Of a stretch of 64,000 nt of DNA, positions 44,611 through 55,546 are shown piece after piece. Below the pieces are notes generated by a model. That model searched no databases and was not told where the DNA came from. It was given only the letters and a program-made list of their open reading frames with translations. Origin of the DNA: Cyprinodon diabolis. Taxonomy: Eukaryota > Chordata > Actinopteri > Cyprinodontiformes > Cyprinodontidae. The translations under genes were made by a program, and so were the position numbers. The stretch spans positions 3,607,815 through 3,671,814 of the forward strand of contig CM060081.1 of assembly GCA_030533445.1 (NCBI GenBank), written 5' to 3'. Each line of letters opens with the position of its first letter. The stretch's first letter is position 1.

Positions 44611-46035
44611 TAACTGCATCTAGTTTGAATGAGAGACACCCTCTCATTTTTTTCTCAGTCCTACTACAGTCCTTTAGTTTTTTTAGTCCGACGCCTTTGC
44701 TTCTCTCCCAAATGATTTTCGCTTCTATAACTTTCTAGCTTGATAAATGCAGAATTGTCAAGACAAAGCTGATGTTTTCACACCTCTCACCTTCAGCCAG
44801 GTGTGCAGTGGTAGTTTGCAGAGCTCATAGGCGGAGGACGATCCTGTTGGGGGCGGGAATATGCAGGGATTAAGCATGTTAGTCTGTGAAAGGAGACAGA
44901 CAGAGTAGGACTAATCTGACTTTAGCCTTGTTCTGAAAAGCAGCCGGTTTGGGCAACCCCACTCTTCCTCGACTGCATTCTGTGTGCATGCGTGTGCTCA
45001 GGGTGTGTGTGCTCATTTGCTTCTGCCTTTGTGGGAAATGAGTTTCCGTTGAAAAGCCTGATACTGTTGTATGGGTCTTGATGCCTGCAGGGGGTTAGTT
45101 CAGGATTACGGTTTCAGAGATTATTAGGCTTCAGGTCATGTTTTACAGCTAAACTTCAGCTGTATGCAGGATGGAAGCAGCAGGAGGCATGGCATGACAA
45201 TAAGTTATCATTGTTTTGTTTCTAATAATTCAGGTTGTGTGATTAATTGTGAATCCAGATTGCTGTGAACACATTGTGTGTTTTTCTTTTCCAGATTATT
45301 AAGCCAGAGGAAAATTCAAAGACAATCCTGTTGTTTTTTCTTATAATGAAATACCATTGATCTCTTTAGTCTCTCGACTGAATGTGTTTTAGAGTCAAAC
45401 TGAATTTGACAAAATGTACAATCTGTTTTCCGAAAAAAAAAAAACGGCACAGTTGCTGCTGCTTTAAAAGGCCTAAATGATCATATTCAAACTCTTGAAT
45501 GCAAAAAACATCTTGTTACTTTTCCATTGATCTGTCTAAGACGTAGAACAACATTAATCATAGAATCACATTTTAAAATCAGACCTGCCTTATAGGTAGC
45601 TGACTATTTGTCCAATAGAGCCCAAAGTCTTCATTTAGCTGGCTCCTGTTCCTGTCTTCTTGAAATTGAAAGAAGGCTTCTGCAGGGCTCGGTTCTGGGG
45701 CCGCTTGTCAGAAGTTCTGAACTTAGGACCCAGATTTCAAGCAGACAGATTAGAATGATTGCATTCTTTTGATGACTTTGATTGATAAAAGGCCTCCGTG
45801 CTCGATTACAAAAATCAACATTTTCCTTTTTTGTTCCACATGTTCCTGTCAACGTGTGGTTGGAGGATAGTTGAGGACTAAAATTGGGAGATAAGGGAGG
45901 CAGAGATGAGTTCTTTCAGGTTTAATGAGGTAACTGAGACAAAAATCCAAAACAAAAAGAACCAAAAAAAAACATCAGAAGAAACTCACTTGAGGAGCCA
46001 AGCATGAGGAAGCAACTAACAACAAGAAGATTATT
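44611..46035. other. intergenic, unclassified
   Basis: No gene, and no repeat family I can name. Confidence 0.4.
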
Positions 46036-46716
46036 ACCCCGTTTACACTACCCTTGAAAAACCGATCCATGCCGAGACCGGTCCAAGCTCAGATCAGTTA
46101 ACCAGGCCGAGCTCGGTTCTGACGACTGTTTACACATCACGCTATCTCGGTTCCTCGACTCCTCACCTCCTAGTGACGATCTGCGGTATTACTGCCAGTA
46201 TTGAAGGAGGACATCAAGCAGTTGGTGGATGTAATGCACCAAAACTTGTTTGCCAACCGCCATAAAACACAAGAAGAAGAACACGAAGAAGGAGGGAATC
46301 AAGCAAATCAAAATGGCGGCGCCCGTCACATTCAGAAAGTTATTGTTTAAAATGCCATAATTTAAAATGTTGCGTGGAGAAGTTTTCGAATGTTGTTTAT
46401 AGTTGAAGAAGAAGTTGTTCTTCTTCTTCTGTTTCTGGAGGGGCATTACCGCCAACTGCTGGAATGGAGTGTGAATCGTGATGTGCAGCGAGACAGAGAT
46501 GACGCATTCTGCTCATGCGCTCTTGTTCTCATAGAAACCAAGCCAGGGAAAAACCGAGCCGAGCCCACCTCTGGAACTGGTCTGCAGTTATCTCTGTCCG
46601 GTTGTGTCTAGCTCAGTTCAGTTCAGTTTGCTTTCCATTTACACATGATAAGTTATCTCAGTTACTGAGCTCGGACCGTTCTCGGCACGGTTTTTCAAGG
46701 GTAGTGTAAATAGGGT
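46036..46716. mobile_element. non-autonomous DNA transposon
   Basis: Inverted ends accccgtttacactaccctt and accctatttacactaccctt, continuing into GAAAAACCG; subterminal GAGCTCGG/CCGAGC motifs are also inverted. 681 bp, non-coding. The target duplication is unclear. Confidence 0.8.
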
Positions 46717-46739
46717 ATATATATGGGAGACAGAACAAA

Positions 46740-47100
46740 GACTGGGTATTCAGATGATATGGAGCAGGTGTAGACTTCAGAACCAGGCTCATGTGCTCTA
46801 CTTTCTTAGTTCTAGTGAGAACACAGGCAGCAGCGTTTTGGATCAGCTCCAGCCATCTGATGGATTTTCAAGGCAAACTTATGAAGACGCTGTTGCATTA
46901 ATCAATAAATGTATGAATGAGTTTTTTTAGATCCTGCTTGGACATTGGTCCTTTAATCCTGGAGATGTTCTTCAGATGATAAAAGGCTATCTTAGTAACT
47001 GCTTTTATGAGCCTCTGAAGGTTCAGCTCTGACTCCATCATGACACCAAGATTTCTGCCATAATCAGCGGTTTCTAGCTTTAGTAGCTGAAGCTATGAGC
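46740..47100 (-). mobile_element. L2-like LINE ORF2 C-terminal remnant, diverged subfamily
   Basis: Minus-strand frame with NLGVMMESELNLQRLIKAV, AFYHLKNISRIKGPMSKQD, LIQNAAACVLTRTKK and VEHMSLVLKSTP, broken by stops. Same domain as the other L2 copies but a different subfamily. Confidence 0.75.
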
Positions 47101-48414
47101 TAACTCTGGACCTCTCCTCCTTTGGTCTGGAGAAAGTTATGCCGCATCCACATATTGATCTGTTCTAAGCACAGATAAAGTAAAACTGTTCGACTGGATA
47201 AAGAAGATGGTGTTGTGGAGGGCTTGTGGGGACCCAGTTGGAGAGGGGTTGGGTGCTCTGCATGCTGGTTTATCAGGATCGGAGGGGTGGTGACTGTGCT
47301 CCAATCTGTTGTTGAATGTGACCTATACTTGGCCTTTATCTCATCAACCCTTTTGACTGTCCATATGTTTTGGCCTTTCTGTTGTTCCTGTTCCAAGGCC
47401 TCAGCAGAGCCACTTTTATCATTTAGCCTTAGGAAAAACAATGAGCAAAAACAATGATGAATAATTACAGACAAAATCATGTAGAGAAGAGTTCTTAAAA
47501 TGGCTGACTTCACAGCATAAACATACAAGTAAGCAAATAAACTTTAAATAAAACAAATTTTCTGTGCTTTAAAAAAATATTGTTAATCAATAGATATTTA
47601 GTATTTCACTGACTTATCTTCATTATTGTAAAAGTATATTTGTTTTTACAGCACTGTTACTGTAAAAGTTGATTTCATTCTTAACATAATGTCTTACTAC
47701 ACGTGGATTGAAGCCACTGCAGATTTTTTACTTTTTTTTGATTAAAGTGAATTAAACACAAACAGAATAGGCCTGATTAGATAACACAAAAAAGGTTGTT
47801 TATTTTTCAGTTACCCAAATGAATCAGATATGTTGCACATCGGTCTGAAGTACAAGCAAAATCCCAAAATCCAAGCATCATGTTGTTGTCCTTTTACAGG
47901 GCGTACCTGTGGAGAGGGAGGTGGTCTATGAGTTATGGTTGCCAATACAGAGGAAAAATGTTGAGCTGATTGTCTCACTTACAGCTTAGACTGGCGCTTT
48001 TTTTCACTTACGTAACACCCCTAAAGCTCCTGTAACTGCTGTATTGTCCACGACAATGAGAATGTGCCCCAACTTGAACAACGATCAGGATTTCATTATA
48101 AAGTATTCTTTTGTGCCAAAGGCATCACCTGCAATGGTTCAAGAAAGCTGCAGTGGTTAATTCTGCTTAAATTTCAGGAGTCTGTGTCCACATAGTCTCT
48201 GTCTGTCTGTCTATATGTGACTAAAGACTCCTATATAGTAGTGCACCTATTATAATTTTTTTTTTTTTACAGATTTATTTAATGATGATGTGTGCTTAAC
48301 CCTCCTTGCAAGCTGATATCTGCCCAATTTTAGACATTCAATTTAACCAATCATATTGCACTATTATGGCTTAAGATTCATTTGTCTCACTATCTCAATA
48401 CTATAGCCTTTCAG
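47101..48414. other. intergenic, AT-rich, nothing recognised
   Basis: No gene or repeat family identified. Confidence 0.4.
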
Positions 48415-48472
48415 ACCTTAAGCCAAACCCAGACACTAACCCAAACCCTAGGCCTAACCCAGACTCTATGCC

Positions 48473-49110
48473 CAGAGATGGGAAGTAACGAAGTACAAAT
48501 ACTTCGCTACTGTACTCAAGTAGATTTTTCTGATATTTTTACTTTACTTTACTACTTATTTTTATGGCGACTTTTACTTACTTTTTACTTCTACTCCTTA
48601 CATTTTTGCACAAATATCTGTACTTTCTACTCCTTACATTTTAAATAATTAGCTGGTTATTTTAGTTTTGAATCATTTCAATGGAGTTACCGTTATTATT
48701 TTTCACGTCATCAATACCAAATTCATTCTAATTGGATGGGAATCTACGTTGCATTTGACGCACCACTACAAGATGAATCGACAGATTTGGCGGTATTCAT
48801 TCGCGGCAAATCATTGCAGCTTGGTGGCGGTGGCGTTAGCATAGTAGCATGGACGACGAGATGATTGAAAATGAACACAACGGAGATCTAGTCCTATTGG
48901 CAGACATCCATTTAAAATGTCGGCAACGGCATGAAAAAAGTGGTTTCTACTTTTACTTTTATACTTTAAGTAAATTTACAAGCCTGTACTTTGTTACTTT
49001 TACTTGAGTAAAGAAGTTTAATCAGTACTTCCACTTTTACCAGAGTATTTTTAACACAAGTATCTGTACTTTTACTCAAGTACGGAAAGTGAGTACTTTT
49101 GCCATCTCTG
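48473..49110. mobile_element. hAT-type MITE with perfect target duplication
   Basis: 638 bp between identical octamers TCTATGCC (48465-48472 and 49111-49118). Ends CAGAGATGGGAAGTAACG and, inverted, CAGAGATGGCAAAAGTAC, with TACTTGAGTA/TACTCAAGTA subterminal motifs. Non-coding. Confidence 0.95.
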
Positions 49111-49299
49111 TCTATGCCTAACCCAGACATTAAGCCCACCACAGACCCTAACAAAAACCCTAATCAAGTCCCTAGGCCTAAACCCAGACCCTACGCCTAA
49201 CCCAAACCCTAATACCAACCCAGACCCTAAACTAGACCCTAACCTAGTCCCTAGGCACAACGCAGACACTAAGCCTTACCCATAACCTAAGCCTAAACC

Positions 49300-49562
49300 A
49301 ATTCATTTTTCAATTCAGTTTATTTATATAGTGCCAAATTCACAACACATCTCATTTAAGGCACTTTACAGTTCAACCAGATCATACAGTCAAATTGATA
49401 CAAAGTTTTCTATCTGAGGAAAACCAGTTGATTGCATTGACTCATTGACTCAAATACAATCCCTCACACTAAGCATGCTTGTAGCAACAGTAGAGAGGAA
49501 AAACTCCCTTTTAACAGGAAGAAACCTCCAGCAGAACCAGGCTCAGTGTGAGCGGCCATCTC
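49300..49562 (-). mobile_element. L2-like LINE 3' tail
   Basis: The last 260 bases of the main L2 family, from the agatggccgctcac block to the aattgaaaa tail, inserted in the telomere-like array. Confidence 0.85.
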
Positions 49563-50150
49563 CAAAGCTACAAAAATACTACACTTATTACACATCCCAT
49601 TATCACTAAAGGAGGCAGAGGAATAACTGAACATCTGACACAGAGAGCAGGAGAGAGGAGAGGAAGAAGGAAGAGTTGGAAAAGAGTCAAGGGAGGGAGA
49701 GAGAGAAGCCATAGAAATGCTAAGCTAGCGCTAGCCTAGGCTAGCTACTCCTTGCTATCAGAAATAAAACCGTGTGAAACTGACAAGTGCTCAGTAGAAA
49801 AGTGCAGCAGAAGGTGCTATGTTTTAAAGTAGTAAGAGTTACTTAGATACAGAGATATAACAGAGAAAATAACTTAATTTCAGATGGAGTTCCTCTGGAC
49901 AGCTGCAACAGCTGCACACTCACTTAATCCAAACAGACCCTAACCCAGAGCCTAAGCCTAACCCAGACCCTCAGACTTAACCAGACTCTAACCCAGGTCC
50001 TAAGCCTAACCCAGATCCTAAGCCTAACACAGACCCTAAGCCTTAACCAGTCCCTAACTCAGACCCTAAGCCTAACCTAGACCCTAAGCCTTAACCAATC
50101 CCTAACTCAGACCCTAAGCCTAACCTAAACCCAATTCCTAACTGTTAGCA

Positions 50151-50823
50151 AACTAGAAATTGAGGACCAACAAAACATCCTCACTGGTACAATTGTTCCT
50201 CACTCTGATGGTGAAATCAGAGAAAAAGTCCTCACTCTACCGCAAACAAGAGCACACACACGGCCCCCTCACTGCTCACTGCTGCAGCTGTGTGAGGTAA
50301 CGTCTGTCTCTGTCTGCATCAGTTTACCCCCCTGGAAGAATACCAAATCCACCTTCTTCTCTCACCTACCCCCCCCAAACCCTCCCACCCCCTCACCCTC
50401 CCCTCGTATATTAGGGTCTGTCTCCATCTGTGCTTATCTTTGCTGCACTTGCTCTTCCACCCCGTGCTCCCTCGGTTCATTTTAAATCTAGAGGCAGATT
50501 GGTGTTTCTGGAACGGGGAAGCGTTGTAAACAAAGGGATATGAATGGGAGAAGCTGGCAGAAGCAAAGGTGGAGGGAGAAGGGCAGACATTGTGTATACT
50601 GACAAAAAAAACTACAATATAAAAAGGGAAGGCAGATACTGCAACCAGAGGATACAACCATGTTTATGTAAAACATTTTTTGCTGTGATAGTTATGAAAG
50701 TATGGCCTCATCTGAACTCCATATATACTTCTCAATATTACGTAATATAAAATAATGTCCCTTCAGAAAAAATGAAGTTTGTTATCATTTGTTGTGTCAG
50801 CCATTAAAAAGGCCATACGGTCC
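50151..50823. other. intergenic, unclassified
   Basis: Contains a C-rich run (50366-50405). No gene seen. Confidence 0.4.
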
Positions 50824-50831
50824 CTTTAAAC

Positions 50832-50996
50832 CAGGGGTGTCAAACTGGTTCCAGAAAGGGCCGTGTCATCTCATTAGGTCATCATATTCAGATTGGACTC
50901 ACTTGGTGAGATGACTGGAGTCTGGTGTGCCATTGCTTGGTTGGAAAGAAAACCTGCAGCCACACAGCCCTTTCTGGAACTAGTTTGACACCCCTG
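50832..50996. mobile_element. hAT-type MITE, 165 bp, with perfect target duplication
   Basis: Flanked by CTTTAAAC on both sides (50824-50831 and 50997-51004). The inverted ends are about 30 bp (CAGGGGTGTCAAACTGGTTC; inverted CAGGGGTGTCAAACTAGTTC). Non-coding. Confidence 0.96.
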
Positions 50997-51037
50997 CTTT
51001 AAACCTTTTGTGATGAGCTCAGAACGTAGATCTCAAG

Positions 51038-51232
51038 TGTGGTGTTAACCAGTGTTTATGTGATAAGACCTGCCATGTGTAATACCAAATGTGACCACTA
51101 GGGGGAACCTTACTCCCTTGGTATGTAAGGCAGAGCATTGTATCAGAACGGCAGTTATACAATACAGTTGGACAGAAACGTACGCCAGTTGTCCCGTGTT
51201 TTCCTTCAACGTTTATTTTAAATCATACAACA
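51038..51232 (+). repeat. 5' LTR of the Gypsy element
   Basis: Begins TGTGGTG and ends ACAACA. Contains the block GACCACTAGGGGGAACC. One base differs from the 3' LTR (T versus C, seven positions from the end). Confidence 0.96.
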
Positions 51233-51330
51233 TGGTGTCAGAAGTGGAGACTTTCACGACCTGCGGACAAGAGACAGCGTGAATGCCAGGATCCAGTTCC
51301 AGACGGTGACAGAGGAGACATTGGGCAAAT

Positions 51331-52809
51331 ATGAGCGAGCGAGAGCAGCAACAGGGGCACGTTGAAGCGCCAGGGGACCACCACGAAGATACTAACGTTA
51401 CAGACCGTTATGTGGCTAACGCTGTGACGGAAGGCCAAGGAGCGGCTAGTATACCGAGTGGGCTAGGTCAAGCTGCTATCCCGAGTGCAACGTTTACCAT
51501 AAAGCCACCGGAACCGTTTGACTTTTCTAAACCGCACGAATGGGAGAAATGGATTTCTCGCTTCGAGAGATTCCGGCTGGCAAGTAACTTGAACAGTTCT
51601 TCTGAGGCTAATCAAGTTAACACGCTAGTTTACTGCATGGGTGATGAGGCGGACGACGTGCTAAGAGGGCTAGTGCTAACCCAGCAGCAGCGTTTGCAGT
51701 ACAATGCAGTGAAGGCGGGATTTGACGGTTACTTCTTCCCGAAGAAGAACGTTATTTACGAACGTGCAAAGTTTAACCAACGAGTACAGCAACCTACCGA
51801 ATCAGTCGACGCATTCCTCACAGCACTTCATGCCCTAGCAGAAAGCTGCAACTATGGTCCCCTACATGATGAACTGTTACGAGACAGATTGGTAGTGGGC
51901 ATAAGAGACACAGCACTGTCTCAGAAAATGCAGCTGGATAGCCAACTCACTCTCACCAAGGCGATCACCATGGCCAGGCAGTCGGAGGAAGTTCGGCGCC
52001 AACAGACGGACCTGAGGGGGGAAATGAGCACTGCTAGCAAAGTAGCTGTGGATGCACTGCACAAAGCTAAAGGAAAGCAGCGGAACGCGACGCAATTCAA
52101 AGCAAAAGTACTTAAACCGGGACATGCAAAAGCGACGACTCACATGGCGACGGGAAACAAGACATGCCACAAATGTGGAAAATCACCATCTCATCCTGCG
52201 GTTCAGTGTCCGGCACGGAACGCTGAATGCCACAGCTGCGGCAAAAGAGGGCACTACGGCAAGGTATGCAGACTCATCAGCTCTGTGAATGAGTTAGCCG
52301 AGGACACAGATGGACTGTTTCTAGGTGAGGTGTCCTCGGGTGAAGATCCATGGATGGCTGACATAGGCTTACAGGGCAGCAAAGTGACTTTTAAAATAGA
52401 CACGGGCGATGTAACAGCCATACCAGAGACAATATACAAAAATACCATGCCCGGTGCCAAAGACATTAAAGCCGCCATGAAACAGCTGTATGGCCCTGGT
52501 GGTACAAAGTTGAATGTGCTAGGGTCAGTCACCGAAACACTCACCTACAAGGACAGGAGCATCACAGAGAGGATCTACATCGTCAGAGACCTACACGTCG
52601 GGCTACTGAGCAGGCCAGCTTCAGTGAGGCTCAAACTGGTTGCGCGGATGGACATGATCGACCAGGAGACGGTGAGGACCATGACCCAAAACTCTGCGAT
52701 GGACTGGGGCTGGTGCAGAAGCCCTACACCATCAAACTCAAGCCGGACGCCAAACCCTTCTCTCTCAAAGTTCCACGGCGAGTACCACTACCTCTCATGG
52801 GCAAGGTGA
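51331..52809 (+). CDS. Gypsy gag-protease reading frame
   Basis: 492 codons. The N-terminal and central parts are Gag-like (structural particle protein). Two nucleic-acid-binding zinc knuckles follow at residues about 279-294 (CHKC type) and 300-313 (CHSCGKRGHYGKVC). The aspartic protease site reads IDTGDVTAIPE at about 356, one residue shorter than the usual DTGA-D spacing, so the protease may be inactive. After about codon 453 (nt 52690) the frame no longer matches pol; the natural continuation lies in the -1 frame, overlapping the next reading frame. No convincing slippery heptamer is in register, so a one-base loss is the simpler reading. Confidence 0.9.
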   Translation: MSEREQQQGHVEAPGDHHEDTNVTDRYVANAVTEGQGAASIPSGLGQAAIPSATFTIKPPEPFDFSKPHEWEKWISRFERFRLASNLNSSSEANQVNTLVYCMGDEADDVLRGLVLTQQQRLQYNAVKAGFDGYFFPKKNVIYERAKFNQRVQQPTESVDAFLTALHALAESCNYGPLHDELLRDRLVVGIRDTALSQKMQLDSQLTLTKAITMARQSEEVRRQQTDLRGEMSTASKVAVDALHKAKGKQRNATQFKAKVLKPGHAKATTHMATGNKTCHKCGKSPSHPAVQCPARNAECHSCGKRGHYGKVCRLISSVNELAEDTDGLFLGEVSSGEDPWMADIGLQGSKVTFKIDTGDVTAIPETIYKNTMPGAKDIKAAMKQLYGPGGTKLNVLGSVTETLTYKDRSITERIYIVRDLHVGLLSRPASVRLKLVARMDMIDQETVRTMTQNSAMDWGWCRSPTPSNSSRTPNPSLSKFHGEYHYLSWAR

Positions 52810-54362
52810 AGCGGGAGCTGGAGAGAATGGAGAGCCTGGGCGTCATCAGCCGCATTGAGGCGCCAACCGAGTGGTGCTGCGGCATGGTGGTAGCTCCCAA
52901 GAAAAACAACGAGATGAGGATATGTGTGGACATGTCACCAGTCAACGAGTCAGTGTGCAGGGAAAAGTTCATCTTGCCATCTGTGGAACACACGCTGGGC
53001 ATGCTGACAGGGGCCAAATACTTCTCCAAACTCGACGCAAACATGGGCTTTTGGCAGATACCGCTCTCAAAAGACTCAGCACTGTACACCACCTTCATCA
53101 CGCCATTCGGGCGGTACCACTTCAACAGGCTACCCTTCGGGATCAGCTCAGCATCGGAGCACTTCCACAACAGGATGACATCTGAGGTCACGGCAGGCCT
53201 GGAAGGCGTTGTCTGCCACGTCGACGACATCCTCATCTGGGGGGACACGAAGGAGCAGCACGACAGCAGGGTGCATGCAGTCCTGGAGCGAGCAGAGAAG
53301 GCCGGTGTGACGCTGAACATGGCAAAGTGTGAGTTCGGGAGAGAAGAGGTAAAGTTCCTGGGGCACATCATCTCAGCTGAGGGGGTGAAACCATACCCTG
53401 AGAAGACAAAGGCAGTCCAAGACATGAGGGAGCCGACGAACATCAGCGAGCTTCGCAGCTTCCTGGGGATGGTAAACCAGCTCGGGAAATTCATCCCCAA
53501 CCTCTCTGAGAAGGACAAGCCACTGAGAGCCCTGCTCTCAAAGAAGAACATGTGGTGCTGGGGGCACGACCAGCAACGTGCTTTCCGCGGCCTCAAACAT
53601 GAACTCTCCTCAGCGCCAGTACTCCAGCTGTATGACCCAAACAGCCCACTCAAGATCTCGGCGAACGCCTCATCTTATGGCCTGGGAGCCGTGCTGCTAC
53701 AGAAGAAGGCAGAAACGTGGCTACCAGTCGCGTATGCGTCCAGGTCGCTGACCGACACTGAACAGCGATACGCCCAGCTGGAGACAGAGGCACTGGCACT
53801 GACATGGGCCTGTGAGAGGTTCAGTGACTTTATCCTCGGAGTGCACTTTGAACTCGAAACAGACCACAAACCTCTAGTGAGCCTGCTGGGAGGCCAGGCT
53901 CTGGACGCACTGCCACCACGAATCCAGAGATTCAGGATGCGTCTGATGAGGTACTCCTACACGATCTTCCACACACCTGGGAAAAGCCTTACCTCAGCTG
54001 ACACACTCTCACGCGCCCCACTGACAAATGCAGTGACAAGCAGCGACAACGACCTGATGGAGGACACCAACATCTACGTCGAAGCGGTGCTGGAGCACCT
54101 CCCGACCAGCGCCAGGTACCTCACAGAGCTCCGCAAACAGCTGCAGGGCGACAGCGTCTGCGCGGTGATGAAATATTGCGTGGAAGGCTGGCCGGACAGG
54201 AACCAGCTACAGGGGCCCGCCAAGCACTACTGGCACGAGAGGGCGTTCCTGACTGTGCAAAACGGACTACTCCTGAAGGGCACAAGGTTAGTCATTCCTG
54301 CAACAATGAGAGACAGTGTGTTAGACAAAATACACGAGGGGCACCAGGGCATAGTGAAGTGA
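52713..54362 (+). CDS. Gypsy reverse transcriptase-RNase H reading frame
   Basis: 549 codons in the frame -1 to gag. The reverse transcriptase palm is clear: PFGISSASEHFHNRM and the catalytic HVDD at residues about 168-171 (nt 53216-53227), followed by the FLGHIIS and LRSFLGMVNQ connection blocks. RNase H follows, but its first catalytic Asp is replaced by Asn (ANASSYGLGAVL; nt 53664-53666), which should abolish RNase H activity. ETDHKPL and HTPGKSLTSADTLSR mark its end. The frame ends at TGA 54360-54362, inside the integrase HHCC zinc finger, after its two His (HEGHQG). Confidence 0.93.
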   Translation: MQKPYTIKLKPDAKPFSLKVPRRVPLPLMGKVKRELERMESLGVISRIEAPTEWCCGMVVAPKKNNEMRICVDMSPVNESVCREKFILPSVEHTLGMLTGAKYFSKLDANMGFWQIPLSKDSALYTTFITPFGRYHFNRLPFGISSASEHFHNRMTSEVTAGLEGVVCHVDDILIWGDTKEQHDSRVHAVLERAEKAGVTLNMAKCEFGREEVKFLGHIISAEGVKPYPEKTKAVQDMREPTNISELRSFLGMVNQLGKFIPNLSEKDKPLRALLSKKNMWCWGHDQQRAFRGLKHELSSAPVLQLYDPNSPLKISANASSYGLGAVLLQKKAETWLPVAYASRSLTDTEQRYAQLETEALALTWACERFSDFILGVHFELETDHKPLVSLLGGQALDALPPRIQRFRMRLMRYSYTIFHTPGKSLTSADTLSRAPLTNAVTSSDNDLMEDTNIYVEAVLEHLPTSARYLTELRKQLQGDSVCAVMKYCVEGWPDRNQLQGPAKHYWHERAFLTVQNGLLLKGTRLVIPATMRDSVLDKIHEGHQGIVK

Positions 54363-55355
54363 AGGGAGAGGGCTACCCAAACAGTATGGTGGCCTGGGCT
54401 GAGCAACCAGATCAAAGAGCTGGTACTCAAATGCAGAGAATGCATCAAGGAGAGGGCCAACCCAAAAGAGCCCCTGATGCCAACCCAACTACCTGATAGG
54501 CCATGGCAGAAAGTAGGTGCAGACCTTTTCGTGCTGAAGGACAAAACTTACCTGTTAGTAGTTGATTATTTCTCCCGCTATATTGAGATTGCCCAACTCA
54601 GCCCCACACGATCTGTAAATGTGATCACACACCTCAAATCAATGTTTGCACGTCACGGCATTCCAGAGACTCTAATTAGTGACAATGGGCCACAATTTTC
54701 TGGGCATGAAATGAAAGCCTTTGCCAGTGACTATTGTTTTGAGCATGTAACCAGCAGCCCAAAGCACCCCCAGAGCAACGGCGAGGCCGAGCGTGCCGTC
54801 CAAACCGTGAAGAGCCTGCTTAAGAAAGCCGGCGACCCCTACCGCGCTCTGTTGGCCTACAGAGTGACACCCCTGAGCAACGGCTACAGCCCTGCCGAGC
54901 TGCTCATGGGACGGCGCCTGCGCACCACTCTGCCGGTCCTGCCAGAGAGGTTACAGCCAGCACTTCCAGACCTTCGCGACCTTCAGCGGAAAGAGAGGGA
55001 GAAGAGGCGAGCAGACGCACAACACTACAACAGCAGACACAGAGCACGAGACCTGGGTAAGCTGTCACCAGGTGACGACGTCTGGATCACAGACACAGCT
55101 GAGCCAGGTACGGTAACATCCGCACACGGCACCCCACGATCTTACCTGGTCGCTGGATCACAGGGGACACTGCGGCGGAACCGTTCTCACCTGATTCCTA
55201 TGCCAGAGCAGAGGTCAGAGTGCGAGCAGCAGCCACTCAAGGTGGACAGAGGTGAAGAGACTCCTTCAGCAGTCAGACCGGCTGTGAGCTCACCTCATAT
55301 CACAAGAACCAGGTCTGGCAGGAAAATAAAGAGACCGGACAGACTTGACCTGTGA
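54363..55355 (+). CDS. Gypsy integrase part of pol, separated by a stop codon
   Basis: Same frame as the reverse transcriptase, continuing after TGA 54360-54362; the first ATG is at 54477. The two Cys of the zinc finger (LKCREC) come just after the stop. The core domain keeps its acidic triad (VGADLF, LISDNGPQF and GEAERAVQT). A basic C-terminal tail ends at TGA 55353-55355. As written this would be translated only by readthrough or reinitiation, so the integrase is probably not made properly. Confidence 0.9.
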   Translation, partial: RERATQTVWWPGLSNQIKELVLKCRECIKERANPKEPLMPTQLPDRPWQKVGADLFVLKDKTYLLVVDYFSRYIEIAQLSPTRSVNVITHLKSMFARHGIPETLISDNGPQFSGHEMKAFASDYCFEHVTSSPKHPQSNGEAERAVQTVKSLLKKAGDPYRALLAYRVTPLSNGYSPAELLMGRRLRTTLPVLPERLQPALPDLRDLQRKEREKRRADAQHYNSRHRARDLGKLSPGDDVWITDTAEPGTVTSAHGTPRSYLVAGSQGTLRRNRSHLIPMPEQRSECEQQPLKVDRGEETPSAVRPAVSSPHITRTRSGRKIKRPDRLDL

Positions 55356-55546
55356 AAATAATAAGCGTGATTTAAAGGTGAAATGCTTACCTGTGTATGA
55401 CAATCAAAAAAAAAAAAAAAAAAAAAAAAGAAAGAAACATATACTTACCTGTGAAATGGAAAAGAAAATGTGAAATGATGATTGGTTTGGTTTAAAACAC
55501 TGTTTATGTTATGTCAGTTATCTTCTCTAACTTCCAGTAAGGGGGA

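Larger units (their letters stand above)
48415..50150. repeat. degenerate telomere-like CCTAA array, interrupted
   Basis: Blocks at 48415-48472, 49112-49300 and 49925-50150 consist of variants of ccctaagcctaacccaga, built from CCTAAC/CCTAAG hexamers with CCCAGA spacers. Interrupted by a hAT-type MITE (48473-49110), an L2 tail (49300-49562) and about 360 bases of other sequence. Confidence 0.8.

Noticed and set aside
52724..53653. A 309-residue minus-strand open frame
   Set aside because: Antisense shadow of the Gypsy reverse transcriptase; GC-rich codons leave few stops.
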